Assembly (NCBI RefSeq): GCF_040869045.1
Contig: NC_090319.1
Coordinates: 359,369,739 to 359,433,738 of the forward strand
Source: Eurosta solidaginis
Taxonomy: Eukaryota > Arthropoda > Insecta > Diptera > Tephritidae
Reading direction: 5' to 3'
Length of the DNA stretch: 64,000 nucleotides
Shown in pieces: positions 19,847 to 30,827 of the stretch. The notes below the pieces were generated by a model that ran no database searches, was not told the origin of the DNA, and saw only the letters and a list, made by a program, of their open reading frames with translations. Both the position numbers and the translations under genes were made by a program. The first letter of the stretch is position 1, and each line of letters starts with the position of its first letter.

Positions 19847-22532
19847 ACAAGTAAGGAAGGCTAAGTTCGGGTGTAACCGAACATTACATACTCAGCTGAG
19901 AGCTATGGAGACAAAATAAAGGAAAAGCACCATGTAGGAAAAAGGTCCTAGGGTAACCCTGGAATGTGTTTGTATGACATGTGTATCAAATGGAAGGTAC
20001 TAGAGAGTATTTTAAGAGGGAGTGGGCCACAGTTCTATAGGTGGACGCCTTTTCGAGATATCGCCATAAAGGTGGACCAGGGGTGACTTTAGAATTTGTT
20101 TGTACGATATGGGTATCAAATGAAAGGTGTTAATGAGTATTTTAAAAGGGAGCGGGCCTTAGTTCTATAGGTGAATAAAAAAAAAATAAATAAATGTAAG
20201 GCGCGATAACCTCCGAAGGGATCTAAGGCCGAGCTTCTCTTCCAATTTGCGTCGTGCTCCTCTTGATTTTCCCTACAAATTGGCCGGACGGGACCTACAT
20301 GTTTTATGCCGACTCCGAACGGCATCTGCAAAGCAGATGAGTTTTCACTGAGAGCTTTTCATGGCAGAAATACACCCGGAGAGCTTGCCAAACACTGCCG
20401 AGGGGCGACCCCGCTTAGAAAAATTTTCTTCTAATTGAAAAATCTTATTTCTAAAATTTTGATGTTGCTTTGCCCGGGAGTTGAACCCAGGGCATACGGT
20501 GTGATAGGCGGAGCACGCTACCCATCACACCACGGTGGCCGCCATCTATAGGTGAATGCCTTTTCGATTTAGCCATAAAGGTGGACGAGGGGTGACTCTA
20601 GAATTTGTTTGTATGATATGGGTATCAAATGAAAGGTGATAATGAGTATTATAAAAGGGAGCGCGCCCTAGTTCTATAGGTGAATGCCTTTTCGAGATAT
20701 CGCCATAAAGGTGGACCAGGGGTGACTCTAGAATTTGTTTCTATGATATGGGTATCAAATCGAAGGTGTTAATGAGTATTTTAAATGGGCGTGGGCCTTA
20801 GTTCTATAGGTGGACGCCTTTTCGAGATATCGCCATAAAGGTGGACCAGGGGTGACTCTAGAATTTGTTTGTACGATACGGGTATCAATTGAAAGGTGTT
20901 AATGAATGTTTTAAAAGGGAGTGGGCCTTAGTTCTATAGGTGGACGCGTTTTCAAGATATCGCCATAAAGGTGGACCAGGGGTTACTCTAGAATTTGTTT
21001 GAACGAAATGGGTATCAAATGAAAGGTTTTAATGAGTATTTTAAACGGGAGTGGGCCTTAGTTCTATAGGTGGACGCCTTTTCGATATATCGTTATAAAG
21101 GTGGACCAGGGTTGACTCTTGAATACGTTTGTACAATATGGGTATCAAACAAAAGGTGATAATGAGTATTTTAAAAGGGAACGGGTTTTAGTTCTATAGG
21201 TGGACGGCTTTTCGAGATATCGCCATAAAGGTGGATCAGAGTTGACTCTAGAATGTGTTTGTACGATATGGGTATCAAATTAAAGATTCCAAGGGCTTTT
21301 CATTTCGCCCTACAGAACTTTTTCATTTTCTTCTACTTAATATGGTACGTGTCACACCCATTTTACAAAGTTTTTTCTAATGTTATATTTTGCGTCAATA
21401 AACCAACCAAATTACCATGTTTCATCCCTTTTTTTGTATTTGGTATAGAATTATTGCATTTTTCTCATTTTTTGTAATTTTCGATATCGACAAAGTGGGC
21501 GTGGTCATAGTCGGATTTCGGCCATTTTTTATACCAATACAAAGTGACTTCAGATGAGTACGTGAACTATGAATAGTAACGATATATCGATTTTTGCTCA
21601 AGTTATCCTGTTAACGGCCGAGCGAAAGCACAGGCGGTAGACTATGTATAAAAACTGGGCGCAGCTTCAACCGATTTCGCTCTTTTTCACAGAAAAGAGT
21701 TATCGATCTAGAATCTAAGACCCTACAAAATTTCACAAGGATTGGTAAATTTCTGTTCGACTTATGGTATTAAAAGTATCCGAAACAAATTAAATGAAAA
21801 AGGGCGGAGCCACGCCCATTTTGAAATTTTCTTTTATTTTTGTATTTTGTTGCACCATATCATTACTGGAGTTGAACATTGACATAATTTACTTATATAC
21901 TGTAAAGATATTAAATTTTTTGTTAAAATTTGACTTAAAAAATATGTTTTTTAAGTGGGCGTCGTCGTTCTCCGATTTTTCTAATTTTTATTGAGCACAC
22001 ATATAGTAATAGTAGTAACGTTTCTGCCAAATTTCATCATGATATCTTCAACAATTACCAAATTACAGCTTGAAAAACTTTTTAATTACCTTACTTTAAA
22101 AGTGGGAGGTGCCAAGCCCATTATCAAAAATTTTACTAATTGTCTATTCTGCGTCATAAGTTCAACTCACCTACGAAGTTTCATCGCTCTATCCGTCTTT
22201 GGTAATGAATTATCGCCCTTTTTCCGTTTTTCGAAATATTCAATAACGAAAAAGTGGGCGTGGTTATAGTCCGATTTCGTTCATTTTAAATAGCGATCTG
22301 GGATGAGTGCCTAGGAACCTTCATACCAAATTTCATTGAGATACCCCAAAATTTACTCAAGTTATCGTGTTAACGGACAGACGGACGGATATGGCTCTTT
22401 AAAATTTTTGTTCGATACTGATGATTTTGATATATGGAAGTCTATATCTATCTCGAATCCTTTATACCTGTACAACCAACCGTTATCCAATAAAAGTTAA
22501 TATACTCTGTGAGCTCTGCTAAACTGGGTATA
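19847..22532 (-). mobile_element. Helentron/DINE-1-like element, family 1, copy A
   Basis: In plus orientation it starts ACAAGTAAGGAAGG, then the hairpin GTTCGG-gtgtaa-CCGAAC (19865-19882) and CATACTCAGCTGAGAGCT. It ends AGCTCTGCTAAACTGGGTAT. The inverted CTCAG(C/T)TGAG and its partner are subterminal repeats. By analogy with Helentron-type elements the hairpin marks the 3' end, so the element reads on the minus strand. A minisatellite with an exact 130-bp period occupies 20040-21260 (CGCCATAAAGGTGGACC phased at 20580, 20710, 20840, 20970, 21100, 21230). About 1.2 kb of single-copy sequence follows, with repeated GTGGGCGTGGTC and GCCACGCCC islands. A SINE is nested in the minisatellite. No protein-coding gene. 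Confidence 0.65.
20177..20544 (-). mobile_element. tRNA-derived SINE nested in Helentron-like copy A
   Basis: Full-length minus-strand copy of the SINE described at 42808. It is flanked by the 13-bp target duplication TCTATAGGTGAAT (20164-20176 and 20545-20557), which is part of the host minisatellite unit. The SINE is therefore younger than copy A. Confidence 0.85.
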
Positions 22533-22889
22533 ATAAATAAATGTGAGGCGCGATAACCTCCGAAGAGGTTTTAGGCCAAGCTTCTATTCCAATTTGCGTC
22601 TTGCTCGTTTTTAATATTTCCTACAAATTGGCGGGACGGGACCTACTTCTTTTTTGTCGACCCCGAACGGCATCTGCGAGGCAGATGAGTTTTCACTGAG
22701 AGCTTTTCATGGCAGCAATACATTCGGAGTGCTTGCCAAACACTGCCGAGGGGCGACCCCCTTAGAAAAATTTTCTTCTAATTGAAAAACCTTATTTCTA
22801 AAATTTTGATGTTGCTTTGACCGGGGTGTGAACCCAGGGAATTCGGTGTGGTAGACGGAGTACGCTACCATCACACCACGGTGGCCCCC
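22533..22889 (-). mobile_element. tRNA-derived SINE abutting the end of copy A
   Basis: Minus-strand SINE with more substitutions than the 42.8-kb copy. Its ATAAATAAAT tail begins at the last base of the Helentron-like element. No target duplication is visible. Either the SINE tail was the landing site of the Helentron-like element, or the SINE entered its TATAA end. Confidence 0.75.
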
Positions 22890-22966
22890 AAAAGAAATTA
22901 CCTTTGAAAAAATTAGAAAAAAACTGTTTGCTAATTCTGTAAGCGCTCTAGAAACGATAATAATTT

Positions 22967-23400
22967 TATTTATTTACGGTCTTTAAGACCTAGTTCAAGG
23001 TAAAAAAAAAATATATATATATAAATAAATTGTATACATTACATGCTTAATGACTTACAGTATAAAAATAATTTTGCTTTAAACTTATTAATATTTTCAC
23101 AGTCTTTTATCGCATTTGGTAATTCATTGTACATTTTATAACCTATATATTCTAAAGTCTTCTTCGCGAACTCCGTTCTTACTCTAGGCAGTCTTATATT
23201 TCCGCTGCTTCTAGTTCCATAGTTATGTATTTCATGATTAAAATGTATTCTCCCGTTGAGATAATTCGGTGTTATTCCTAATTTCATATGATGTATAAAT
23301 TTCAATGTGAAATAATATATCGACTGTTTTACACGATGGCTTAATATTGTAACTACAACATAGTTCTTTAAGGCTGCACCACTTTTCCGTTGACATAAAA
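22967..23400 (-). pseudogene. Jockey/CR1-like non-LTR reverse transcriptase, C-terminal fragment
   Basis: The 88-codon minus-strand frame at 23305-23039 contains NYGTRSSGNIRLPRVRTEFA and KKTLEYIGYKMYNELPNAIK. This is the C-terminal segment common to many insect Jockey/CR1-group elements (consensus TR....LPxxRTEFGKRSxxYxGxxLWNxLP). Further motif-like sequence (STEKWCSLKEL) extends to about 23400. The 3' end carries an AAATAAATAAAAT tail at 22967-22985. The catalytic part is missing, as in typical 5'-truncated LINE copies. Confidence 0.65.
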
Positions 23401-23814
23401 AAGCAAATGAAGGTATGAGGAAATTTTCTTCCTATATTAAAATAAAAGTAGTGTTAACTCACGGAATGAGATTGTGGTAGGGTGAGGTTTCCCATGGTTT
23501 AAATATTAAAACTTATCCATGTAGGTGTCTCTATACTATTCAAATATCAAACTCCCAAGTCGTTCTTATATTAAAAAAGTTAATATTAAAAGTGTTTATC
23601 TTTTCAAGCCTCTTTTGGAATTTAGTAAAAAATTTCACTTAGTAACGAAAATTTAGTTTTTATCCATTTATGAAATTAAAATGCGACGTTTGACGAAATA
23701 TGACCAACTCAATTGTGTATTCCTATTGCATACGTCAACCGTTTGCTTAGAGCAGGATAAACTACAGAAGATATCACCTATAACAAAAAGAATTGAGTGA
23801 GACCGGAATGTTAC
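23401..23814. other. No gene seen
   Basis: AT-rich spacer with nothing recognisable. Confidence 0.4.
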
Positions 23815-24013
23815 CCCTCGCAGGCTAGGGTGCTTGCAATATACCCGCGGTAGGTATGCCTGTCGACAGGCGACGAAAATACCTAAATGATTCAAGGTAT
23901 TGGGTAGCGCAACCATTTCAATGAAGGGATGACCTATAAGGTTCAATGTGGTCATATTAAATCGTTCCCAAGATGGTCGGGCTTCGGGAAGTGTCTTAAG
24001 CGCTACAACAAAA
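23815..24013 (-). repeat. Partial copy of the GTTGTTGTTG-headed repeat
   Basis: In reverse complement it reads GTTGTAGCGC, CCCGAAGCCCGACCATC, GGGAACGATTTAATATG, GCGCTAC and GGCATACCTACCGCGGG. These collinear blocks match 61411-61805, with an internal deletion. Confidence 0.7.
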
Positions 24014-24248
24014 ACACCAACAGACTGGCTGTTACTTATGCGAGCGATCCTCTCTTGAATACTCTTGTTGAACATTCATCTCCTCGCAGATATTAACTTT
24101 CGGCTTAATGATGCACAGCAGGTATCTCATTAGCATCAATCTATTGATTTTGAGGGCGGCCGCCTATGAACCTTGCAATTTTCAAATCTTGGAATATATT
24201 TTTAAGCTCTTTTCGAATTTGATTATTATATTAATATCATACTTGAAG

Positions 24249-24471
24249 GGCATCTGCAAGGTATATCAGTTATCACTGAGATGCTTTTCATGGCAGAAAT
24301 ACACTCGGGTTGCTTTTCGAATCACTGCCGAGGGGCGACCCATCTTAGAAAAACGTTCTTCTAATTGAAACAAATTTTTTCTAAAATTCTGATGTTGCTT
24401 TGCCCGGAGCGTCAACCCAGGATCTTCGGTGTTGTAGGCGGAGTACACTTCTACCACACAACGGCGGCCGC
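24249..24471 (-). mobile_element. tRNA-derived SINE, 5' part, diverged
   Basis: Matches the first two thirds of the SINE on the minus strand, from the tRNA-like head (GGCGGCCGC end at 24471) to GGCATCTGC. It has many substitutions and the tail half is missing. An old copy. Confidence 0.75.
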
Positions 24472-24609
24472 AATAGGAATATTTATCGTTGAATTTATTT
24501 CTCTTTGCTGCTTGTCTAAGAACTTTGCTGCATTGGGAGTGGATGGTTTACTCTTACAGATTTCCAGGCTGACGTTGAAGTTTGTGTTATACTGGTGCCT
24601 ATTTGGAGA

Positions 24610-25245
24610 CTATGGCTGCCAAATTGGCTGCTCAGTAAAAAATTTGACGACCACTTGCTTGATGACAGCATACACTTCTTTTAATTTATCATCAAACTTA
24701 CCTCTTCCGCTTCTATATATCAGTTTGGAACAAGTAGAACTTAAGGCTTGGGTGTTTACTAAAAACAATCGCACGATTGGAGGACACCGTGTCTGAAACC
24801 TGTTGAGTTTGCAACGGTTCGGAGCGGTTATTTCCACGTCTTTCGTATTTGATATGCCTGGACTGTTCCTGCTTTCGGTCGAGTTGTTGTGTGCTCTCAG
24901 ATAGTAGGTGTGAGAGCCGAGTTGTTAAAACATAGTCAATCTGTTGCATTTACAGCCTTTTAATGTCCAGCTTTCTTGTGTATTTTGGTGCTACACGTAA
25001 GCGGGAGCAGAGGAGGCCTGGCGCTTGCGGTATGTGCTTTCGATGGGGACAGACACAAAGCGTGCGGTAAATTTGTTATTTTGAACCTTTCCATATCCAT
25101 CAAGTTTCGGTCACAGGTGAAACCGGCCATCCTCAATTCAATAGAGGGATAACGTATTGGATGGTAGACTTTTCGATTATAGGGCAAGAAATTTGTCTTT
25201 GTCCACCCTGATGATGAAGTCGCCAAGCACGAATTTTATATCAAT
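24610..25245 (-). pseudogene. RTE-like endonuclease region, decayed
   Basis: Minus-strand frames in two phases give VLGDFIIRVDKDKF (compare GDFNAKVGKE of RTE endonucleases), ELRMAGFTCDRNL, and QQIDYVLTTRLSHLL (compare NQIDHVLISRRH). A segment KFDDKLKEVYAVIKQVV resembles the linker before reverse transcriptase. The aspartate and histidine active-site neighbourhoods are partly altered, and the frame shifts at least twice. Recognition rests on motif order, so the family call is moderate. The RTE-type C-terminal pieces at 14.7, 26.3, 28.3, 29.7 and 60 kb could be of the same family. Confidence 0.5.
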
Positions 25246-25807
25246 GCGAGGGCGGAGGTCGTATTCGCGCATCTTTCGTCTCATCGATGCATGAACTCAC
25301 ACGAGTGAAATATTAAATAATTTCAACTTTATGCGCATAACGTTAGGATGTTCGTCCACATGCATTGGCGAACGAAGTATCTCTCCCACCACGAATTCGA
25401 CAACGAAACTTTGACTATTTGCGTATCGCTTCATTAAGTGTCACATGATAGGTTACTTTTATTCCCATGTTTCGTCCATTGTATCTCTTCTGATGTAAGT
25501 TTTAGCCTTCAAGCGAGCATCAACTGCTTGATCAAGAATAGACGCTGACTTGCAGCAGCAGCTTATGTTGTTCTTATGCTGCCGATAAAATACCCAAAGT
25601 AACCCGTAAACCAATATTTACATATCTCTTAAAGGCATAACCAGGCTGTCGTCTTATAAAGTTAGCCCATCCCTGAATTGGTGTTCTGTAGCTACCATAA
25701 GGGTATTTTCGTGCAAGCGATGGGAATTAGGGCAATCGTCTTGACCATTCCCAGCTCCTAATCCACTTGCGTGGTCTTCTACACGCGGCTTCCACATACA
25801 TACATAT
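25246..25807. other. No gene seen
   Basis: Nothing recognisable between the RTE fragment and the second foldback copy. Confidence 0.4.
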
Positions 25808-27135
25808 GTGGTATTCCATCCCATTTTGACCAATTTTGAACCCGACCCCTTTAGAATTGGCTGAAAGTTTTTCTTCTTTTTTCAGCTTACGAAAGACGTT
25901 TTTCAGATTTTTTTAAAATTTTTTCATCCAACTCAAAAAAGTTATGAATTAAAAAAAAAACACCGTTTTTGTTTTCAAAATGCTATAACTTTTTCAAAAA
26001 TTGACCGTTTGGGATCTTTTTTTTTTTTTTAAATTTGCTTTTAAATGTACTTTTCGGAAAAAATACAAAAAAATTTTAAAATTTTTTTTTTAATTTTTCA
26101 GTTTTTCGAGATTTTTCGAATTTCGCCATTTTTTTTTTCTCATAAAAAACTTTAATCAATTCTGAAATCATCCCCACTAATCCCGGAGTGGGCCGACTTT
26201 TTTTATATTTTTTTTTATTTAATTGAAAAAAAATTTTCAAAAATAAAAATTTTTTTTTATCAATTTTATTTATATAACAAAAAAATGTAAGTGTTTCTAT
26301 CGGAACCCGCCTATGGAAGCAGTGGTAGAGGGCGGCCCCCACTCCGTTGGAAGGACCAGGTGGAAAACGATTTAAACTCCCTTGGTGTGACCAATTGGCG
26401 CCGGTTGGCGGAGCGAAGGAGCGACTGGCGCGCCTTGTTGGACGGCCATAACCGTTTAGACGGTTAAGCGCCAATTAAGTAAGTAAGTAACAAAAAAATG
26501 TAAGAAATGATTTTTAAGTATTCTTTTCTTTATATATTATGGTAAATTACGATTAAAACTGTGTCAGTCATTAATCCTGGTTATTTTAATTGTAGATTAC
26601 CATAATATATAAAGAAAAGAATACTTAAAAATCCTTTTCTTACATTTTTTTGTTACATAAATAAAATTGATAAAAAAAAATTTTATTTTTGAAAATTTTT
26701 ATTTCAATTAAATAAAAAAAAATCTATAAAAAAAATCGACCCACTCCGGGATTAGTGGGTATGATTGCAGAATTGATTGAAGTTTTTTATGAGAAAAAAA
26801 AAATGGTGAAATTCGAAAAATCTCGAAAAACTGAAAAATTAAAAAAAAAACTTTAAAAATTTTTTTGTATTTTTTCCGAAAAGTACATTTAAAAACAAAT
26901 CAAATTTAAAAAAAAAAAGATCCCAAATGGTCAATTTTTGAAAAAGTTATAGATAGCATTTTGAAAACAAAGACGGGGTTTTTTTTTATTAAATTCATAA
27001 CTTTTTTGAGTTGGATGAAAAAATTTGAAAAAAATCTGAAAAACGTCTTTCGTAAGCTAGAAAATGAAGAAAAACTTTCAGTCAATTCTAAAGGGGTCGG
27101 GTTCAAAATTGGTCGAAATGGGATGGAATACCCCA
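25808..27135. repeat. Palindromic foldback element, copy 2
   Basis: Same ends and arms as 991-1940, with a better-preserved centre. The arms pair inward through TTAAGTATTCTTTTCTTTAT and its complement to a loop of about 55 bp near 26545-26600. Without the nested RTE insertion (26292-26504) the unit is about 1.1 kb. The left terminus has one base changed (TGTGGTATTCC). No coding capacity beyond shadows of the repeat. Confidence 0.78.
26292..26487 (+). mobile_element. 5'-truncated RTE-like retrotransposon insertion
   Basis: It is bounded by a perfect 17-bp target duplication (TAACAAAAAAATGTAAG at 26275-26291 and 26488-26504). It encodes the last codons of the element: VFLSEPAYGSSGRGRPPLRW, then KDQVENDLNSLGVTNWRRLA, WRALLDG and a stop. 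A short 3' end with an AAGTAAGTAAG tail follows. This C-terminal box (W-x-DxVExDL...W...A.DR..W) is typical of RTE-type reverse transcriptases. It inserted into the left arm of the foldback element and is therefore younger. Confidence 0.85.
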
Positions 27136-28329
27136 TATATATGTGTCAGCTTATTTCATGACGTTGCGAAATCTCGGGGATACATTACGTACTTATAAGA
27201 TTGTATTTTTTTTTTTTTCAAAGGCTTCAAAGTCGATTCGGTATAATTCACAATTGGACAGACAGTTTGTCTACAATAAATTCTTTCAGTATTTTTCTTT
27301 GCCTTTGTTTTAGTTCTTGAAAGATCAAAAAATGCATACGAAGTTTATTGCAAACTCCTTACTAACACAAACATACATAAGTTCACTTAAAATAGTGAAG
27401 TTAAGCGTAAAGTTTATGTGAATGTCAGAAGTGAGATTGCAGTAATAGAAATTGCACAGCAGGCTATTATGATAGGGCAAGACTGAATATGGTATGGCAA
27501 AGGGGAAATGCCGATGGCTGCAATAGAGGCAAAGCATCTTTGTTTGTATGCATAGATATGTGAGTGTGTGTTTTTGTAAATAGCCGGCCTGTATAGCAAC
27601 AGAAGCAATACAAGCAACATCCGCATCAGCGTCAGTTTCGACAAAGCTCTGCAGGGGTTTAAGTAATGGTTTAAGTTGCAATCAAAACAAAGGATTTCAA
27701 CAATTCGGCACATGGAAAATTTAGTTTACAACGCACTAGTCGAAGTCATTCTCCCCAAACGCAATTGTACGCTTGTGTACGTATGTAATATGTATGGGCA
27801 CCCAGCAAAAAATTATGTAAACTTTCATGATGAATTACTGCAGATCACGCGCATTCAGGAATTATTGTATTGGTAATCGAATTAAAAAAAAAAAAGTTGA
27901 TACCGTAGAGCTTCTGAAATTTTACGTCTTTTTATGTTTCTCTCGAATATTGAGAATTCATATGTACAAGTGTTGAAGGTTTGAAAAGCGTTCACAATAG
28001 TAAACAGACTCGATCACCTGTGAATCGCTGTTCGATTGCTTAAATCATTTGCTCAGTGTTTTTCAAATATTTACGTAGGCGACTGCTATTTTGCATTATT
28101 TACATATTTCAAAATTTGTGTCAAATTAGCTCCTCACATTTTCTCTATTAACTACATTTTATAAAAAAAATATTTATATGTAGTATGTTTTTCTATAGAC
28201 ACGAAAAGAAAAGATCAGAAATGGGCAATTCATGGCAACCAAATTTATTTACCGCGAGCAAACAAACAACCCTTTCTTCCGTTGGCTAGCTATGAGTGAC
28301 AGACATTAGCACTGTCAATCTCACAATAA
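27136..28329. other. No gene seen
   Basis: AT-rich with overlapping 99-118 codon frames on the minus strand (27325-27713) that carry no recognisable motif. Confidence 0.4.
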
Positions 28330-28960
28330 GTGAAAACGACGTATGCTGATGATATTGATATCATTGGCCTGAACACTTGCCCCGTAAGTTCTGCTTACTT
28401 TAAACTGGAAAAGAAGCACAAGATATACCCTTGATGGTGAATGAGGACAACACGAAGTACCTGCTTTCATTGCTGACAGCCATAATTTCGAAATAGTAAA
28501 GAACTTCGTTTATTCGTGAGACAGCATTACCACAAACAACAACATCAGCTCTGAAATCCAGCAACTCTTATCAATCAATGAAGGATTAGGTAGACAATGA
28601 AAAGTAAAGTCCTCTCACAGCAAACGACAATAATGCTATACAAGTCACTGATCGTACCCATCTTACTTGGTGCATGGACCATGACAACATCAGATGAAGC
28701 AGGTCTGGGAGTGTTCGAGAGAAAAGATCTTCGAAAGATTTACATACCTCTCTTTATTAGCGAGGGCGGATTACAATGCTGCGGTTACTCTGGCTAGACG
28801 ATGTTATGCGAATGAATGATGATGCTTCGGGTACGAAAGTATTTTTATTGGCATTCTTCTATGGAATCAGAGGAAGAGGGCGGCCCTCACTCTCCTGAAT
28901 TGACCAGGTGGAAAACGGTTTAAATTCCCTTGATTTAGCGCCAACTAAATAAGTAAGTAC
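28330..28960 (+). pseudogene. RTE-like reverse transcriptase, YADD box to 3' end
   Basis: TTYADDIDIIGL at about 28336 is the catalytic box. After several frame changes come SHNFEIVKNFVY and ITTNNNISSEIQ, the thumb-region motifs of RTE elements. Then LSQQTTIMLYKSLIVPILL and DEAGLGVFERKDLRKIY (28621-28743), LWLDDVMRMNDDASGTKVFL and IRGRGRPSLS. The 3' end has GCGCCAACTAAATAAGTAAG, matching the tail of the 26.3-kb copy. It is a degraded, 5'-truncated copy with stops and shifts and the best-preserved catalytic region of this family in the window. Confidence 0.8.
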
Positions 28961-29699
28961 GTATTTCACATCTTAGAACGTTATAATTCATTAAAATTTT
29001 GTATAATACTCAAAAAAAAAAAAATTAATCAATATTTCATGAAAGTAGACAAAACACTTTAGTCGAGAATTGTAAAATGCGACTCCATTTTGTAATGTTT
29101 ACTTCACCTGACTTTCATTGTCGAACGACTTCAACTTATGTATAAGACGTGCTTATTCTTTGGTGGGTAGCCTTATTTATCTGAGTTTCATATTCATTAG
29201 CTGTACGTGTATGTAGCGATGGGTCTTTACTGCTTTGGGTTATGCCCATAGGGACAAAATGACAATGTTGGACATTTGGATATATTTGCGTTGTTGAAGA
29301 ATTACATTGTGATAGTTTTAGAGTTGTTATAGTTCCTTTTATTGCGAAAATGTTTTTGTGCTGGAGCTGCAAAAATACTGCAGTCAGTATTGATGCATCG
29401 TACATTAGGCTGCTTTGAGAGTTTCGATATCTTTTGTTTTTCATATCGAGCACGGCTAATGCACAAGTGGAGAGCTAGATGCTAAAGAAAGATTGCAAAA
29501 TTTCTGTGATCAAACCCAATTTTGAATTGCAATGGCAGTATAACAATTGGGTATATTATACGTAGATAAACGAGAGCCAGTTGGTAGAATGTTTCCGCTG
29601 TTTTATTAAATTTTTATTATTTTTATAGGATCATTGAATGTCCCGTACAGAGCTACAATATGTCCTGTTTGAAAGAGTGCTTCACGATAGATGACACCA
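28961..29699. other. No gene seen
   Basis: Nothing recognisable on either strand. Confidence 0.4.
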
Positions 29700-29797
29700 A
29701 TTACTTACTTAATTAGCGCTTAAACGTTAAAACGGTGATGGCCATCCAACAAATGTCGCCAGTCGCATGCAATTCAAATAATTTTCCACCTGTTGGG
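29700..29797 (-). pseudogene. RTE-like 3' end fragment
   Basis: In reverse complement: CAGGTGGAAAATTATTTGAA, TTGTTGGATGGCCATCACCG and TTAAGCGCTAATTAAGTAAG. This is collinear with the end of the 26.3-kb copy, with an internal deletion. Confidence 0.65.
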
Positions 29798-29934
29798 CAG
29801 TTTGCTGGATGCCACTGCTTGTGGACTTGGCAAAGAACACTTAGATACATATTTTGCAAAGAAAAGTTCAAATTTGAATTAAGTTCAAAAGATCATGTGC
29901 AGGTAATACAACATTGGACTGTTCGTCTTTTATG

Positions 29935-30160
29935 ATTGAAAAGATGGGATTGTAGGCTCATGATAGGTATTCTGAATGGACACTGCCTGTCGGCGTCACA
30001 TTCTTTTAAATAAGGCTTTGTCAGTGATAGCAGATGATGTAAGTGCGGCTTGGAGGCAGAAACTATCGATTACATTTTGCGCTCGTACTCTGCGCTCTGC
30101 CAGGCTATTGGGGAGTGGTACAGCTGTAAGATGAAGAAGCAGCAAGTAGCATAGGTCCTA
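29935..30160 (+). pseudogene. C-terminal cysteine-rich end of an RNase H-type non-LTR element
   Basis: ILNGHCLSASHSFK and then CKCGLEAETIDYILRSYSAL match the segment after RNase H in I/LOA/R1-type elements (consensus LTGHCxLxxHxxxxG, CRxCxExxETxxHIxCxCxAL). The second cysteine cluster is degraded and a stop separates the two parts. Confidence 0.55.
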
Positions 30161-30202
30161 GAAACCTTCCAGGACCTTCAGCTTGTATTCCGACTCAATC
30201 TA

Positions 30203-30825
30203 CTTTTTTGTAAAGGGGAGAAAAAATAAAAATACATGTGTATCGGCGATTTTCACGTACAAGTCAGAATTTTTTTTTTTTATGTATAAATTATCAAGCT
30301 CGTAGTGTCCGTCTGTCCACCTGTGTGAAAGACTTTGGATCGATTTTAACCCTTTTTTCGTGATCCAATCGAGCTGAATTTTTGCAAGCAGACTCGTGGA
30401 AATGTCTGTATGACGTGCAATTTTTTAATAAATAGATTTTTATCAATTCCCAGATTTCCCTGAAGTTTTGTTTTAAAAATGCCATACCAGTTGTAAGTGT
30501 TGTAAAAGTCATAAACAGTTTAGTGTTAGAAAGTTGCTATTGATAAACTACGAATATATGGAGTAGGATGAGTAGAAGAACAATTTTTTTTCGGAACGCT
30601 TTAGTAGTTAAAAATTTGGAGTCTCTTCAAGTTATGCCGAAAAAAGTGAAAAAGAAAATTAAAAAAAAGAAAAATCAGGAAAATCTGAGAATTGACAAAA
30701 ATCTATTTTTTAAAAAATTTGACGTGATACAGACATTTGCACGAGTCTGCCTGCAAAAATTCAGCTCGATTGGATAACGGAAAAATGGTTAAAAAGGGTT
30801 ATTTTTTCTCCCCTTTCCGAAAAAG
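30203..30825. mobile_element. MITE-like inverted-repeat element with TA flanks
   Basis: The left end CTTTTTTGTAAAGGGGAGAA and the right end, read in reverse complement, CTTTTTCGGAAAGGGGAGAA form terminal inverted repeats. These extend inward about 250 bp (ATCCAATCGAGCTGAATTTT and partner). TA flanks both ends (30201-30202, 30826-30827), the target of Tc1/mariner-type transposases. No coding content beyond repeat shadows. Confidence 0.6.
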
Positions 30826-30827
30826 TA

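Noticed and set aside
23039..23305. Independent host gene encoding an 88-aa protein
   Set aside because: The sequence matches the C-terminal end of Jockey/CR1-like reverse transcriptases and has a LINE-type tail.
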